Shown here in pieces: positions 5,425 through 6,279 of a stretch of 6,279 bases of DNA. Origin of the DNA: Planctomycetia bacterium (GTDB lineage Bacteria; Planctomycetota; Phycisphaerae; Phycisphaerales; SM1A02); assembly GCA_005799205.1 (NCBI GenBank), contig SYHM01000088.1:1-6279 (forward strand), in the 5' to 3' direction. Under the pieces are notes generated by a model. It worked only from the letters and a program-made list of their open reading frames with translations, made no database searches and was not told where the DNA came from. The first letter of the stretch is position 1; each line of letters opens with the position of its first letter. Made by a program: the position numbers and the translations under genes.

Positions 5425-6279
5425 TCTGCTGCAGGCTCAATCTTAATGTCTGACCAGTCACCTAAGAGGGCGCTGACGACCTGTTCGTACAGAGCTGAGA
5501 GCGTCGCGGTCGGAATCATGACGCCAAGCTCGCACGCGCGCGGATCAACCCGTAGCGCGAACGCGACTGGAGCGCTCTTGGCCGCGATCGTTGGCAACTG
5601 CATCGATCCGCCACCGAAGGTAGAGGCGAGTTGGCGCACGACTTTGAGGATCTGCCCAGCAGAAACGAAGAGTTCACACTGCGCTCCAGGAACAAGCCAT
5701 GGCCGCATCGACACGAGCACGCTCTCATCTTTGAGCGACTCCCCCCCTGTAGCCGCGGCAAGCGCGCGAGCAAGCACATCTGGTCGCTGACTGAAGGTCA
5801 CGACGACTGCGTCGGGTAGCACTTTGACGAAGCCGTGCATGCCGCGACCTCCAAAAAACGCCTGGCGCATCAGTTGCTGCATCGCAACCCCGCTGAGATC
5901 TTCTCCAGGCGCTTCACTTGGACCAAGCGGAGTCTCTTTGAGTTCGAATGCGTCGACAACCGTTCCATCCTTGAGCGTGCGACCATCTTCCCATGCTGGC
6001 TCACGTCGTACTCCGCCACTGTTCCCTGCTTGCAAGAGAAGTGACGACTTGAACAGATCGCGAATCGCCATCGGCTGCGAGGTCTCAATGAGGAACGCGC
6101 TGTCGTTGAGCACTCCTCCAGCGAGCAGCCCGAGCTTTGATGGATACGCGGCGAGTCGAACACTCTTCATTCCATCCCGCACCTGTGCGAACCACGATGG
6201 AACGAACTCGGCGACTCCAAGCGCGGCCGCGAGTGCGTCGATCTTTCCTGCTCCTCCAAGTGACTTCGCGTCGATCGCT
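5421..6279 (-). CDS. Unrecognised protein, C-terminal 285 residues (start outside window)
   Basis: The reading frame is open from the window's right edge to the TGA at 5423-5421. The GTG at 6182 is internal: upstream codons continue as good coding sequence (for example KIDALAAALGVAEFVPSWF before it), so the true start lies beyond 6279. The visible part is soluble-looking, alpha/beta, rich in Ala, Gly, Leu and Val, with no membrane helix. Segments include GGRGMHGFVKVLPDAVVVTF, then RPDVLARALAAATGGESLKD, and near the end FALRVDPRACELGVMIPTATL. Alternating beta-like readouts followed by small helices and a GGxSLKDE turn recall large planctomycete proteins of the DUF3352 kind, but this is a weak resemblance and I assign no function. 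Any signal peptide would be outside the window. Its stop overlaps folP's ATG (ATGA), so it is expressed with folP, although nothing suggests a folate role. Confidence 0.8.
   Translation of the reverse strand, partial: AIDAKSLGGAGKIDALAAALGVAEFVPSWFAQVRDGMKSVRLAAYPSKLGLLAGGVLNDSAFLIETSQPMAIRDLFKSSLLLQAGNSGGVRREPAWEDGRTLKDGTVVDAFELKETPLGPSEAPGEDLSGVAMQQLMRQAFFGGRGMHGFVKVLPDAVVVTFSQRPDVLARALAAATGGESLKDESVLVSMRPWLVPGAQCELFVSAGQILKVVRQLASTFGGGSMQLPTIAAKSAPVAFALRVDPRACELGVMIPTATLSALYEQVVSALLGDWSDIKIEPAAE

Noticed and set aside
6180..6182. GTG at 6182 as the start of the rightmost gene
   Set aside because: The same frame continues as plausible coding sequence to the window edge without a stop.

Overview
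All supported genes in this GC-rich window lie on the minus strand, so the window reads from position 6279 down to 1. It looks like an ordinary bacterial chromosome: packed housekeeping and redox genes, no mobile element, no CRISPR array and no rRNA. The tRNA does not encode its 3' CCA. The overall protein style, especially the dihydropteroate synthase, reminds me of Planctomycetota (possibly Phycisphaerae), but this is an impression from unaided reading and not a firm assignment.

Layout in transcription order. First comes the 3' part of an unrecognised protein gene (6279-5421, start outside the window). It overlaps folP (dihydropteroate synthase, 5424-4543) by 4 bases. After an 87-base gap comes trxA (thioredoxin, 4455-4126) behind a good ribosome-binding site. 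Then follow tRNA-Ala(GGC) (4097-4025), a conserved six-helix membrane protein of unknown role (4001-3423), fdhD (3426-2530), a molybdopterin oxidoreductase of the FdhF/YdeP type (2527-230), and the first 77 codons of a TauE/SafE-family anion transporter (233 to the window edge).

The last four protein genes form a tight block: ATGA overlap, 2-base gap, GTGA overlap. FdhD sulfurates the bis-MGD cofactor that formate-dehydrogenase-like enzymes need, so fdhD and the oxidoreductase form a maturation-factor/enzyme pair. The flanking membrane protein and TauE/SafE transporter may supply or export a substrate or product, which is inference. No partner subunit for electron transfer (iron-sulfur, flavin or cytochrome) is visible.

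The most notable points are the tRNA gene wedged between protein genes with 28 and 23 bases to spare, the coupled membrane protein-fdhD-oxidoreductase-transporter block, and a marked excess of the palindrome CGATCG (14 by hand count). I saw no convincing evidence of a wholly new system.
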